Assembly (NCBI GenBank): GCA_043228905.1 | Contig: JBHGNT010000015.1 | Span: forward strand, 19,654,001-19,718,000 | DNA: 64,000 nt | Source: Azolla caroliniana | Taxonomy: Eukaryota > Polypodiophyta | Reading direction: 5' to 3' | Part shown: piece after piece, positions 43,082 to 55,500 of the stretch | How positions within the stretch are numbered: the stretch's first letter is position 1 | Layout of the letters: each line of letters starts with the position of its first letter | Translations under genes and position numbers: made by a program | The notes under the pieces: model-generated | Databases searched by the model: none | The model's input: the letters and a program-made list of their open reading frames with translations, nothing else | What the model was told of the DNA's origin: nothing

Positions 43082-45636
43082 GAAATACAAGGCCTTGCTA
43101 AAATAGGTATGGAGGGAATTTCTAACTTTTCCCTTCACCTTCTTATTATGTTACTCTACGCTTAGTTCACACAGCACCAACTTGTTCATGTCCATAAATT
43201 GATTCGATAATTCATATGCTAGTTCATAAACAAAATACACATTGTTCATGTCTATTTAATCAATTTGGGAATGTCCATATGCCATAGCTAGCTCGTGAAA
43301 CAGCATTCTCATGAGGTTTGTAATATTGATGGGAAAATGTATGTTTAAATGCTCGGTTTTTGGTCTTGGTTAACTTTTTGGCAAACGTATCTATCCTGTT
43401 TATAGGTTGCTTTTGTCTCTCCAATGCTTCCATTGTCTGGGTTTTAAAACATTAACATTAGTGAGTATATATAGAGAGATGTCTTCATCTTGCATTTAGG
43501 TACAACATTCGAAAAGAAATATTGCATGTACAGAATTTGTCATCTCTCACTTCCTTTCATGTAAAGTCAAGGATATCAGGTTCTTTAGCTGAGGCTCATT
43601 TAATGCACATTAGTTTTCCACTAGGTAATATGTTCCCTATTTCAAACGATCACGAATAAGATAGATTTGTTGATATCAATGCCTTGAATGGAATAGAGTT
43701 AAATTATGAATGTATGGTATTGCCACTAACTTTTGGATTTCTAGTCTTGCAACTCCATTTGATTCATTTGCCCCTTTTATACTAGTCATTCTTGTTTGCA
43801 TTCTTTGCAATACTCATTAATATGCATTTGTCTAGTAAGACTATCCTGTGTTTCATATGACCATTTCAAAATTGAATAAACTTGTCATATCATCAATACA
43901 TGTTACGAAGCCCTGAGAGAAAGTAGTTAGCCACAAGCAAATTCTTTTGAACAGTTCAGTGGTAATTGAGGATCTGGAAATATTGTTCTGGTAATTTGGT
44001 AATACTTCCCAAATATTTCTACATTTCCAGAAATTCCAGTGATACCCTAGAGCCCCAAAGATATTGAATATGGCAACAAAGAAAAGGGGAAAATATAATA
44101 AAGTGTTCACAAATTTGACTGGAAAACTTGTTCAGAGGCATTCTCTTCCCAAATATTTCTACATTTCCAGAAATTCCAGTGATACCCTTGAGCCCCAAAG
44201 GTATTGAATATGGCAACAAAATAGAGTTTATGGTCAACATAAACATAAAATCATGTAGCTTTCCTTTTCCATCTCTGGTTATAGGTTAATACCTGCAAAA
44301 CAGACATTCCCAAAAAATTAGTGCTGCTGCAAATTTATACCATGAGAGGTCGAGATGAGTTTCAGTATTTTTTGGCATATTGATTTAAAGCCATTTATTA
44401 CCACCAAGAACTCCTTCACAAAAAGCTATGTTGTTGCTGGAGGCTTCAGCACAAAGATGCCATAAGTGCATACATATACTTCATGAACCAGTGCAAATAC
44501 TTCATGAAGCATTCTATCATTTATAGAGGAAAACAATTATTAGGCAGACGAAGTTACAAAAAAGTACTCGAGGTGCATATGCATTTATAAGCAAACAAGG
44601 GATGATAAGTAGTAACAACCTAAACTATTCTAATACAAAGATGCTATAAGTGCATATACTTATGAAGCATTCTGTTATTTCTACAGGCAAATATTTCTTT
44701 GTGAAGGCAGTTGCAAGATGTTCGAGGTTGTGTAATTATTATAAACAAACAAGAAATATTATATCAGTATCAAGAAACTTACCTGATGTATTTGATGTGG
44801 TACATTGGTTCAATCCCACTTGCATTGGACTCCCATACGTCATCCGCATATGTTGTTCTTGCCTTTTTCTCCCAAATGCAAATTAGGATGATTTAATTGA
44901 TGGGCATTCTAGGTTCCCTCATTGACCTTTGGATATATTATCTTGGTGCAGTATGTGCCATTCGTAAATATTTTGACCTGCCAATAAACCATACTAAATG
45001 CCTATATTGGTGTAGGTGCTATAGCCAACCTTTCGATTTATGTGATTTTTTAACCTTCTCAACCTAGCACTGGGCAATAGGTGTTGGGAAATTTTGAGGT
45101 TATTCCAAGTATACTTCATGTGTTCCCCAGATTGATGTATCTCTGCCATTACTGAAGCTGTACATGGTCTCTAGCACATACATTTTAAACTTCTAATCCT
45201 ATCAGCCTTGCATTTGGCTATGGCTACACTAGGACTAGTTCATTTGATTTGTTTCTCAAATTGGTTTAGCTGTCATCATTGAATCATCTTCATGTTATCC
45301 AGAGGCTAGACTCATGTCATTGTCTTTAATCTCTTCAACCTTGCATTAACCATGGCTACACAAAGATTTTTGAGGTTAAATCAAGTTGATTTGATTTGTT
45401 TCCCAAATAGCTGTAGCTGTCATCATTGAATCCTCTTTATGTTGTCCAGAGCCTAGAGTCATGCAGTTGATTTAATCTCTTCAACCTTGTATTAGCCATG
45501 GTACTGACTTTTGTTTGTGAAATCAAGTTTATTACCTCATTTGTTTCCCACCCTCATATGAACAGTTGTGCATGAATTCATTCAGCTTGTGTTGTCCCAT
45601 CAAGCTAATAACATACCAGAAAGTTCTCTTTTCTCT
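43082..45636. other. Spacer between SUFE1 and PPR gene 3, with local repeats
   Basis: A direct repeat of about 90 bp (CTTCCCAAATATTTCTACA ... GAATATGGCAACAAA) occurs at 44006-44081 and 44146-44220. A diverged pair built on GATGC-ATAAGTGCATA-TATACTT lies near 44456 and 44640. A degenerate repeat of about 135-145 bp (CTTCAACCTTG-ATTA-CCATGG ... GTCATCATTGAATC) covers about 45180-45580, next to the PPR gene 3 stop. No gene is supported. Confidence 0.6.
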
Positions 45637-48600
45637 TTAAAGGTAGTTCTCTCTATGTAATCCTGCATATGCATTCGACATCAGCACATAACCGGCAGCT
45701 ATATTAGGATCCTGAGTAATTACTTGTTCAAAGGATTGTCCTGCCAAATGCATGTTTCCATAGGATATGCAGGAAGCAAGCAAAGATGTCTGGCTAATTA
45801 TGTCAGGTATCATTGGCATACATGCAAGTAATTCTTGTGCCTTATGAAGCTGTCCAGAACATGCAAGTAAATGTGCCATAGAGTTAAAATGCGCTGCAGT
45901 AGGTATGATCATATTATCTTCGAACATGGACATGAACTGTATACTAGCTTCATCCACTTGGCCTGTGAGGCTGAAGGCAGATAAAATACAACTGTATGTG
46001 CTGCTATCTGGCCTCAAACCTTGCTTTTCCATTGTTTGAAGACACTTTCTCACTAATGATAAGTTACCCATCTTAGAAAACCCTGAAATCATGGCACCCC
46101 AGGCTACAGTGTCCTTGAGTGGCAACTCATCAAACAGTTTGGATGCTTCCTTGAAATTCCCACATTTTCCATACATGTCGACGAGACCACTCCCAATAAC
46201 TATATCATTTTCAAGGCTGTCTCTTATGATACGATCATGTATCCATTGTCCCTGAACTACTGCTCCCACACTAGCACAAGCTTTCAGAGCACACGAGAGA
46301 ACCATTCTGTTTGGCTTCATGCTCTGCATCCCCATCCTCTCAAAGAGTAGAAGAGCAAGGAGTCCATGGTCAAGCTGAACATAACCTGCAATCATAACAC
46401 TCCATGATACCTGATTTTGATGAGGTAAGTGATTAAATGCATGGCATGCCTCCTCCAAACTTCCACATTTCAAGTACATATGCATAAGGGCAATCCCAAG
46501 ATCCATATCCACTTCTAGTCCACTTTCAAGAAGCCCATTGTGTACCAATAGACCCCTTGCAATGTCTTGAAAATTACCACATGCACTCAATGCACATGAA
46601 AATGCTATCTTGTTTGGTTCTATGACCTCATGTTGCATACGCCCAAAGAGTTCTAGAGCAGTATGTCCATGTCCATGCATCATATAACCTGCAATTAAAG
46701 AGCTATATAATACAGAATCTTGAACCATCATCTGACTGAAGATTTTGCATGCCTCATAAAAAACTCCCAGTTTAGCATACACATTCACCAGAGCATTTCC
46801 CATGATTATATCTGAAGAAAAACTATTCCTTATAATATGATCATGTACCACCATGACAGAGGATACAAATCCAGAGTTGCCACATACCTTCAATATAGAT
46901 AAAAACATTGCTCTGTCTGAAACTACACCATGCAAAAGCATTTTCTCAAAAAGCTTCAAGGCAATAATAGCTTGCCCATCTTCAGCATACCCTGTAATCA
47001 ATGCACTCCACGATACAACATCTCGATATGATAGGATCGAAAACATGCTTTCTGCCTCATCTAAGACCCCACATTTTGCATACATATCGACTAAAGTGTT
47101 TCCTATTTGTACATCTGTCAATAAGCCACTCTCAATCACTAAATGATGCAATAACATAGCCTTTTCTATAGAGCCTATATCAGCACACCCTTTCATGACA
47201 CCAAGCAATGCAACTCTGTCTGGGATAATGCATTGTTGCTGCATCCTCCCAAAGAGATGAAGTGCATGACTTGTGTTTCCATGTTGTGCATATCCGTCAA
47301 TGATGATCCCCCATGATGAAGGATCCTGATGATTTTGTAGACATTCAAACTCCTTACTAGCCTCTCCCAGATTCCCACATTTGGCATACATATCAATCAA
47401 GCTATTTGCAATGATTATGTCAGACTCAAAGCCTGCTTGTATTACTAGTCTATGCATCTGCATACCCTCATGTAAGGCTCCTATGCCACTGCAAGCATTC
47501 AGGACACATGCAAATATAACAATGCTCTGCTTAATGTTGTCTTCTTGCATTTTTTCAAATAACTTCAAAGCCAAGGCATTCTCTCCAAGATGCACATATC
47601 CTACAATCATGGAACCCCATGACACTACATTTCGCTTTTCCAAACTCTTAAAGATCACATAGGCATCCTCCATAATACCATGCTTAGCATATATATTGAT
47701 CAATGCACTTCCAACCACCACATCAGACTCCAATTGGTCTCTAACAATGAGATCATGCACAATTCTTGCTTGTGCTAAACTTCCTACACCACTGCAAGCT
47801 TTCAAGATTGAGGAAAATGCAACCTTATCTAGCTTCATCTTGTGTTGTTGCATTTGCCAAAAGAGTTCGAGTGCCCTTTCATTATTGCCATTTTCAGTGT
47901 ATCCAACCAACATTGTGCACCATAGTATAATATCTTTATTCCCCAATCCATGGAAGACCTTTTGAGCATCCTCAATGCAACCACATTTACAATACAATTC
48001 CACAAGAGAGCTTCCAATGACAATGCTGATTTCCATTCCTGTTTTCAAAACCTGATTGTGAATTTTCCTGCCTTGTAAAATGGCTCTTGCATGATTGGAT
48101 GCTTTTAGAACAGACATATATGAGACCTCATCAGGCAAGAAGCCATCTAGTTGCATTTTCTCAAAAGCTTGCATAGCTAATAACTCATAACCATGCATGG
48201 CATAGGCTGAAATAATTGCATTGTAAGACAATACATTTCGATATTGTAACTCTTCAAACAACTTCTGTGCCTCACTTAAATTCCCACATTTTGCATACAT
48301 ATCTATGAGGGCACTAGCAAGACGTAAATCCGACATAATCCCATTGATTTTAATCTCTTCATGCATGGAGATCCCCAGCTTAAGAGATTTAATACTAGCA
48401 TAAACCTTCAATATGCATACATATATAGCTCTGTTTGGTATCAAACCCTCATGTTTCATTAAAAAGAACAAATCTACAACCTTCTTGTTTTCTTGAAATT
48501 TGGAATGCATCTCTATGATCACTTGCCATGTCTGAACACTGGGGGCTTTAATGGCTGCAAAAGCCAGATTCGCTTCAAAGAAGCTTCCACATAGGATGAA

Positions 48601-48771
48601 AAACCGAACAAGATGATCTCCTAGACTTATGGCAGAGCTAATGCCACATGCTATAAGGAGAGAATGAACTCTCCTACCACTTTTTAGATCCTTTGTAGCA
48701 GCAGATTGCTGAAGAAAGGCATGCAATCTGTGTGGTGGGGGTATCCCTTGCAAATGCATGGGATCTTTCAT
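45637..48771 (-). CDS. Very long PLS-class PPR protein (PPR gene 3), no DYW
   Basis: An intronless frame of 1,044 aa from ATG at 48771 (nine codons further lead only to a TTG, with a stop above). Nine S-P-L cycles are visible: S motifs ASALIDMYAKCG, GNTLVDMYAKCG and GSGLVDMYGKCG; P motifs NVVSWGSMIVGYVHLG and DVVSWSALITGYAEDG; L motifs VAFSSILKACSG and MVLSCALKACAS. They are followed by L2, a weak S2 (HFNSMAHLLACSG) and an E-like end (SLLASCISYGNMHLAGQSFE, YVLMSNAYAGLHRENYL). There is no DYW domain. About 28 motifs is long for this class, implying a long RNA footprint. It pairs head-to-head with PPR gene 4, of the same architecture. Confidence 0.88.
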   Translation of the reverse strand: MKDPMHLQGIPPPHRLHAFLQQSAATKDLKSGRRVHSLLIACGISSAISLGDHLVRFFILCGSFFEANLAFAAIKAPSVQTWQVIIEMHSKFQENKKVVDLFFLMKHEGLIPNRAIYVCILKVYASIKSLKLGISMHEEIKINGIMSDLRLASALIDMYAKCGNLSEAQKLFEELQYRNVLSYNAIISAYAMHGYELLAMQAFEKMQLDGFLPDEVSYMSVLKASNHARAILQGRKIHNQVLKTGMEISIVIGSSLVELYCKCGCIEDAQKVFHGLGNKDIILWCTMLVGYTENGNNERALELFWQMQQHKMKLDKVAFSSILKACSGVGSLAQARIVHDLIVRDQLESDVVVGSALINIYAKHGIMEDAYVIFKSLEKRNVVSWGSMIVGYVHLGENALALKLFEKMQEDNIKQSIVIFACVLNACSGIGALHEGMQMHRLVIQAGFESDIIIANSLIDMYAKCGNLGEASKEFECLQNHQDPSSWGIIIDGYAQHGNTSHALHLFGRMQQQCIIPDRVALLGVMKGCADIGSIEKAMLLHHLVIESGLLTDVQIGNTLVDMYAKCGVLDEAESMFSILSYRDVVSWSALITGYAEDGQAIIALKLFEKMLLHGVVSDRAMFLSILKVCGNSGFVSSVMVVHDHIIRNSFSSDIIMGNALVNVYAKLGVFYEACKIFSQMMVQDSVLYSSLIAGYMMHGHGHTALELFGRMQHEVIEPNKIAFSCALSACGNFQDIARGLLVHNGLLESGLEVDMDLGIALMHMYLKCGSLEEACHAFNHLPHQNQVSWSVMIAGYVQLDHGLLALLLFERMGMQSMKPNRMVLSCALKACASVGAVVQGQWIHDRIIRDSLENDIVIGSGLVDMYGKCGNFKEASKLFDELPLKDTVAWGAMISGFSKMGNLSLVRKCLQTMEKQGLRPDSSTYSCILSAFSLTGQVDEASIQFMSMFEDNMIIPTAAHFNSMAHLLACSGQLHKAQELLACMPMIPDIISQTSLLASCISYGNMHLAGQSFEQVITQDPNIAAGYVLMSNAYAGLHRENYL

Positions 48772-50860
48772 GCAGAAAGTAGCCACTAACTGTACCAAAT
48801 CCCTATTTGATACACCTCAACTGTACAAAGTTCAAACCCGAACATAAAAACCTGCTGACCCAAGGCCCTTAATTGCACAATCGCTGAGTGATAAACCCTA
48901 ACTACCCCCAGAGATCAAACCCTAACTTTAACCTTAAATTTACAGAACCCTAGCAAAAAAAGAACAAAATTTTCCAAAACAAAAAAAAAAAAAAAAACAA
49001 TTTTCACATAAACCCTATCTGAGAAGCAATAACTGTGTAAACCCTATTCTGAGTAGAAGCTCGATTTGCAGGAAATCTCTTGACTATCAGTGTCAAACAT
49101 TTGGTCGCCATCACAAACTCAGCTTTTGCAAAATTATGAAGACTAACCCTCCCTTGTATTTTACGTAATTCCCAAATTACCCCCCGTATTTTGGATCAAT
49201 TACCAAACTACCCCTTGTATTTTCGTAATTCCCAAATTACCCCTCGTATTTTTTTATCAATTACCAAACTACCCCTTTTATCGTGACAATTCCCAAAATA
49301 CCTCTCCCATTACAAGTAGTGCTAATTAGTTCACGACCCCCTTGTATTTTCGTAATTCCCGAATTGCCCCTCGTATTCTTTTGGAAATTCCCAAACTACC
49401 CTTCTCACATGTTTACGTCGGAAAAAAGGCTAGGTTTTAGTGTCACAATTGGTTTGTCTGTTTCTTGGACCTTCCTATGAATGCACAAGCCCTTCGCCTA
49501 GGCGCCCAAGTGACCCACACAATGAGAACAATCCTAAAACAAACTGAGATGCTATCAACCAACTTCAGGGAAGTATTACAACATAGCTTATAACACTGGT
49601 CTTAGCAAAAACTCAAGAGTCCATGCACAGGGATTTTAAAGAGCCCAAAGGCCTGGTCTTCGTATATCACTTGTCCCCTAATTATTTTTCATGAAATCCC
49701 AAAAAGGCTACATACATCGTCTTTTCGAAATTTCTTGAACTACCCCTTACATGAAATTAGTCATGGACAAGTTTATGAAAACTAAAGTGATTACTATTCA
49801 CAAAACTCTGACAAATACCCCCTTTGTATTTTTCCAAATCTCGAGCTACCCTTCCCAAAGTTTAGTTTGAGATAATGTTACTAAAACATCCCCCTATATA
49901 TTGTTCATGAAACAACTCCCAAATTTGGCTATTGTATTTTCTCAAACACTTGACCTACCCCTTCCATAAACTTTGCCTACAAAAAATTCCATGAACCTTA
50001 TTGTAAGACTAATTTCTAAACACTTAGTTACGCATAAAAGACACAAAATGCATCAACATATATTATGGTTAGTTTAGCATGGGTTACATATATTGAACTA
50101 ATGTCTTATCTACATAACTCTTGTAAGGCACAACACGATTGATAAATTTGAATTTGTCATATAGATATTTGGCAAGAAACAAAAAAGTAGAAATGGAAAA
50201 TCTAGTTTTCATCGATACATTAGGACCAATGTTATATGACATTGGCTTTAAGGGTCACCCCTAAAATACATATAACCAAAAAAATGCCATTGAACTCATG
50301 GATCCTTTCTGGCATTGTTAATATAAAGTAGTCAATATTGAGACATGATCTTAGGCAGTGCACATTGAAAAGCAAAACATTAGAAATATGGCTTTGAAAA
50401 GTTAGTGATCTAAACCAACATGACACCTTTGCCGTCTAAGCACATCGCCAATACATGCGCATCATAGGAAGATTGGATGCATTCGTGTTTGTTCGTGACA
50501 TCTAAGAGTTTGACATAATTTTTTAATGAAGAGCATTTATTCGATCGACTCTATCAGCTCAAGGTCAACTCCATCCCCTCCAATTTGTAATTGAGGGACT
50601 AAAGAGCAGGTTTGGCTACAATTTAGGTGATTCTACAAGGTAGGCACATGTTGAGTTGATAGGGTAACATTTGTCAAAGCTTCAAAGTGTGAAAAGTTTG
50701 CTACATGTTGATGAGGTCCATTTTAAAGATTCATATTGTAAGTCTATGAATGAAATGAATACAAAAGGTAAATGCATTAGCATATCTTATGTTTAATAGA
50801 GATACAAAACATTCATTCATAGACTTACAATATGAATGTTCAATCTCTCAATTAGTAAAT
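48772..50860. other. Divergent spacer between PPR genes 3 and 4, left part
   Basis: An A18 run lies at 48981-48998. From 49140 to about 49420 there is a tandem repeat built on CTTGTATTTTCGTAATTCCC and AATTACCCCTCGTATTTT, decaying into CTACCCCTT-rich sequence up to about 49980. No gene is supported between the two PPR start codons. Confidence 0.6.
50730..50836. repeat. Perfect 25 bp inverted repeat with 57 bp loop
   Basis: 50730-50754 (TTCATATTGTAAGTC...) and 50812-50836 (...GACTTACAATATGAA) are exact reverse complements. Related words (CTTATTGTAAGTT, GAATGAATGAAA) occur in the repeat at 51561-51835, so the hairpin probably formed from two oppositely oriented repeat units. Confidence 0.85.
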
Positions 50861-50874
50861 GAAACATATCTTAT

Positions 50875-51559
50875 TTCTATTAATACATAAGTCCCTACCA
50901 GTGGGAGCATGGCAACTTGGGAACCTTAGCTCTCCTAATTGTGTAGAGTGCCCACATGTAGTAGAATCAATACGACACGCTCTGTGGGATTGCCCAATGT
51001 CCCATTGAATATGGGGGGGGTTGGCCGCTTGTTGCAATTATGCCAGGTGCAAGGCTCAATCAAGTGGGGAAATATATGTTGGTTATCATGGTAGACCGCA
51101 ATTGGCAGATATGAGCATCAGGAGGAGGGAATGACTTTGATGATAAAAGCACAAGAGGTATTTTTCTCCTCCAGCGGCAATGTCCACTCCACTCCTCTTA
51201 ATGACAAATCTCAAGAGGTGTTGGAATTGGTCAACCCAATAACTCTTTGGATTCTATGGAAACAATGATGTAGGTGAGTCTTCTCCAACCAATTTGCACA
51301 TCCAACAAGGTTACTGCAAGAGATATGGAGTGAAATTGTAGCCACTCTAAAGAGCCAATATGATGGCCTCAAGGGCGGCTCCGATGGAGTTGAAAGACAA
51401 CGAATAGCCTTCATCCAACAATGGTCGTCCTCTCCCTTTCTTGAGTCAGTGGGCATCCACATAATATGGAACTATCATGTCCCTACAGGGATTTGTACAT
51501 AATCGTCTCATTTGTAAAATTTTATAACTAATGGAAGGAGTTTTTTTTTGGAAAAAAAA
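50875..51559 (+). mobile_element. 5'-truncated LINE with A-rich tail and probable target-site duplication
   Basis: The plus strand reads the ORF2 C-terminus: zinc knuckle NCVECPHVVESIRHALWDCP at about 50930-51000, then after a break TLWILWKQ, LLQEIWSEIVATLKSQYDG and ERQRIAFIQQW. The end is a T10 run and GAAAAAAAAAAA. AAACATATCTTAT stands at 50862-50874 and again at 51560-51572, as expected of a LINE target-site duplication. The surrounding tandem repeat contains similar words, so the exact edges are less certain than they look. Confidence 0.75.
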
Positions 51560-51560
51560 A

Positions 51561-51835
51561 AACATATCTTATCTATAATTTAATTGAGAGACTAAACGTA
51601 TCTTATTGTAAGTTCAATTAGTAAATGGAACATAACTTATGTTTAATTAATCGAGAGACTAAACATATCTTATTGTAAGTTCAATTAGTAATTTGGAACA
51701 TATCTTATGTTTAATTAATCGAGAGATTAAACATTATCTTATTGTAAGTTCAATTAGGAAAATGGAACATATCTTATGTTTAATTAATCGAGAGACTAAA
51801 CATGATCTTATTGTAAGTTTGCGAATGAATGAAAA
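51561..51835. repeat. ~65 bp tandem repeat interrupted by the LINE
   Basis: About four units contain GAGAGACTAAACATATCTTA, TTGTAAGTTCAATTAG and ATGGAACATATCTTATGTTT. Sequence at 50770-50874 has the same words, so the LINE at 50875-51559 appears to have landed inside this array. Confidence 0.75.
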
Positions 51836-51954
51836 AAAAATGGAAATCAATGGAACTGAAAAACGATAAAAGAGTTTTTGGAAAAAAAAGAAACAAAAGA
51901 AGAAAAACGATAAAAGAGAACACTTGGCTCGCCAAGAACGCAAAAAACAGAAAG

Positions 51955-52012
51955 CAAAAAAGCAGAAAAGCAGAAAAGCAGAAAAGCAGAAAAGCAGAAA
52001 AGCAGAAAAGCA
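51955..52012. repeat. 10 bp tandem repeat (AAAAGCAGAA)
   Basis: Six to seven copies of AAAAGCAGAA occur in a row. A short (GAGACA)n tract follows at 52073-52098. Confidence 0.9.
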
Positions 52013-52099
52013 GCCCTCACACTGATTTCAAGCTATGCCGGAGAAGCAAGAGTTACAGCCCTCACCAAGAAGAGACAGAGACAGAGACAGAGACAGAGA

Positions 52100-52350
52100 G
52101 AGAACCATAGCTCTTCTCGTGTGAATCGAGATAAGAGCTCTACATGACTATGTCTTGGAAGGGTTTTATGGAGATTAGAGCTATGGGTTTCTCTCCCTGT
52201 ATCGAGATTATAGCTCTACGAGAGGGAGAGAACCATAGCTCTTCTCGTGTGGAACGACGAAATAAGAGGTTTGCATGACCATGTCTTGCAAAGGTGCAAT
52301 GGAGATTAGGGCTATGGTTTTCTCTCCCTGTATCGAGATTAGAGCTCTAC
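52100..52350. repeat. ~120 bp duplication in the PPR gene 4 leader
   Basis: Two diverged units, starting about 52100 and 52219, both run AGAGAACCATAGCTCTTCTC, GACTATGTCTTG or GACCATGTCTTG, ATGGAGATTAG and TCTCTCCCTGTATCGAGATT. They end about 150 bp before the PPR gene 4 ATG, so they lie in its promoter or 5' leader. Confidence 0.8.
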
Positions 52351-52504
52351 GTGATCATGCCTTGCAACCTTCTATGGCCACCGCCATAACGAGCTGGTTT
52401 TTCAGCTTCGTGATCAACCCATGTGCACTGCAGATTTTATATACACTTGTAGACAAAACACACCCCTGAGCTTTGCCTCTTTCCATGTAGAAAAGGATGA
52501 ATGA

Positions 52505-55500
52505 ATGATGATTCCTCTCCTTCACAAGAAATCATCAAGAGCTGTTACCAATGCAACATTTATAAAAAATGATGTAGCAAGTGATTCTCTTTCCATTTCC
52601 ATTGCAAATTGCATGATTCAACAGGGTATACCATTATGTAGAGACCATATATATAGTCTTTTACAGTCATGTTTGGGTGTCAAAGATAAAATTTCTAGCA
52701 TTAGGATGATTCACACACATATTTTGTATAGTGGCCTTGATTCGTTTACAGTTTTCAACGATCACCTCATTCGGATCTATGCATCATGTAAGTGCCTCAA
52801 AGAAGCTGAGGTAGTGTTCAAGAATGTAGAGAAACCTAGTTCTCACACATGGAATGCTATCATCTCCGCACATGCTTCATCTGGTGAACATGAGAGAGCT
52901 TTTGAATTCTATGAACAAATGCAACAAGTTGAATTTGCTGCGAATAAGTACATATTTCAATGTATTTTGAATGCATGTTTGGATGTTGAATCCTTGCAAA
53001 AGGGTTTGCTTATACATGACCACATTATTAGAGCTAGTCTGGAGTCAGATATAGCTGTCAGAAGTGGCATTGTAGCATTGTATGTGAGACGTGGAATATT
53101 AGATGAAGCAACAAAGGTTTTTGAGAGTTTGCCGAACCGTGATGTAGTGTTGTGGGGAATAATAATAACAGGGTATTATGAGAATAAACAAGATCTCATT
53201 GCTCTTAAACTTTTTCACCAAATGGAAAAGGAGGGTATAAAGGCTGATGTCATCATCTTTCTCGGCATTTTAAAAGCATGTGGTAGAGTAGAATATTTAG
53301 AGCAAGGGAGACTTATGCACTGCCGGATCATTTTATATGGACTCGAGTCAGATATTTCGCTTGGTAGGACTCTTATTGATATGTATGCCAAATGTGAGGG
53401 CTTATTAGAAGCACAAAATGTCTTTGACAAATTGGATGACAAAGGTATAGTTTCTTGGAACTCATTGATAGCATCATATCTACCACGTGGATATGCAGCC
53501 ATTGAAGTTTTTGAAAGCATGCAAGAACAGGGCATTCAGGCTGATAAGATCACATATCTATATGTCTTGAAAGCATGTGGGAATTCAAAAGCCTTTCGAC
53601 ATGGCATATGTCTACACAACCAGGTTGTCCGGGATGGGATGGAATCAGACATAGAGATTGGAAGCATACTTATTAGCATGCATGCCAAATGTGGAAGATT
53701 ACATGAAGCCAGGAATGTGTTCAACAAGATGCTGAATAGAGATATCGTTGCCTGGAGTGCAATGATTGGCAGCTATGTTGATAATGAGGAAGCCAATCTT
53801 GCAATTGAATTATTTGATCAAATGATGAATAAGGGCATAACTCCCATCAAAGTGACATTGATTTATGTTTTAAAAGCTTGCGGTGACACAAGGGACGTAG
53901 AAAAAGGCAGGTTGATACACAACCATGCTATTCAGAATGGTCTGATACTGTATAATAACATTGTAAGTGCTGTTGTAGATATGTATGCCAGATGTTCAGA
54001 ACTTTCTGAGGCAAAGAAAGTATTTGATTCTTTATCGTGTCAAGACATAGTAGCATGGGACATAATTATTTCAGCTCATGCCCAGAATGGGCATGGTGAA
54101 TTTGCTCTAGTGTTGTTCGAGAAGATGCAAAGACAGGGTTTGAATGCAGATAAGTCCATGTTTTTATGCATTTTAAAAGTATGTGGCACTTCAAGAGCCA
54201 TAATACAAGGTAGGCTGATGCATGATCAACTAATGAAGAGTAAATATCCATGTGATGTAAGCATCAGTAATGCACTTATTGGCATGTATGCAGAATGTGG
54301 TATGCTGGAAGAAGCTTGCAATGTCTTCAATGCCTTACCAGATCAAGATGCCTCATCTTGGGGTGCATTGATTGCAGGATGTGCTGAAAATGGTTATGAG
54401 ATTCTTGCACTGAAGCTGTTCTTCAAAATGCATGAACGGGATTTGATCCCAGAGAAGGCCACAGTTGTGTGTGTTCTGAGTGCTTGCAGCTGTGCAAAAT
54501 CAATAAGGCAAGCTAGATTGATGCATAATTATATGATTTTAAATCAACTTGATAAGGATGTTGTAATCGGAAACTCGTTAATTGATATGTATTGCAAGTG
54601 TGAAAGCATAAGTGAGGCACAGAGTGTTTTCAACCAAATGCTAGATCGTGATGGCAACTCATGGAATTTAATGATTTCAGGTCACAGTCAGCATGGGCAA
54701 GGCCTTGCTGCACTCAAGATTTTTGAGAAAATGCAGAATCAGGATGAACATTTGAACACAGTTGTGTTCTCATGCACCTTGAAAGCATGTAGCATAGACC
54801 GATTATCAATTCAGGGCAGAATCCTGCATCATCGGATCATAGCCAATAGAATGGAAACTGATTTGGTAGTGGCTAACACTCTTATCGACATGTACTCAAA
54901 ATGTGGGTATCTCTGTGATGCAAGAAAAGTGTTTGATAATTTGAAATGTAGAGATGAGTTCTCATGGGGTGCTATTATAATGTGCCATGCCCTTCATGAT
55001 GATAATTATGAGGTATTGAAACTTTACATGAGAATGGAAGTAGATGGTGTAAAAGCAGATGTTGTGACATCATCCTGTACATTAAAAGCATGTGGTGGCA
55101 TTGGAGCTCTTAAGCATGGAAGGCTGCTTCATGACCATGTGATTAGGTCAGGAATCGATGTGGATGTGGTGATTAGTACTGCATTGATCGATATGTATGC
55201 AAGATGTGGCAGCTCAATGGAGGCACACCGAGCATTTGAGAAAGCACATATCCGAAATGAAGTGTCATGGACAGCTTTGATCTCAGCATTTGTTCAGGAT
55301 GGGAACTTTGAGCTTGTAAGAAAGTGTCTTAAACATATGCTACAAGATGGCTTTATGCCAGATGGTCAAACATTCACCAGTATTCTTGCGGCATATAGCA
55401 ATTCAGGTCGAATGGATGCGAGCTATCAGTGCCTGGAATCTATGAATGACGTTCATGAAATTTCACCTACCATTGAACATATGAATTGCATCATTGACAC

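Noticed and set aside
46853-47965. Plus-strand frames opposite PPR gene 3 (and similar ones opposite genes 1, 2 and 4)
   Set aside because: Complement-strand shadows of the repetitive PPR codons; they share the same period and have no independent evidence.
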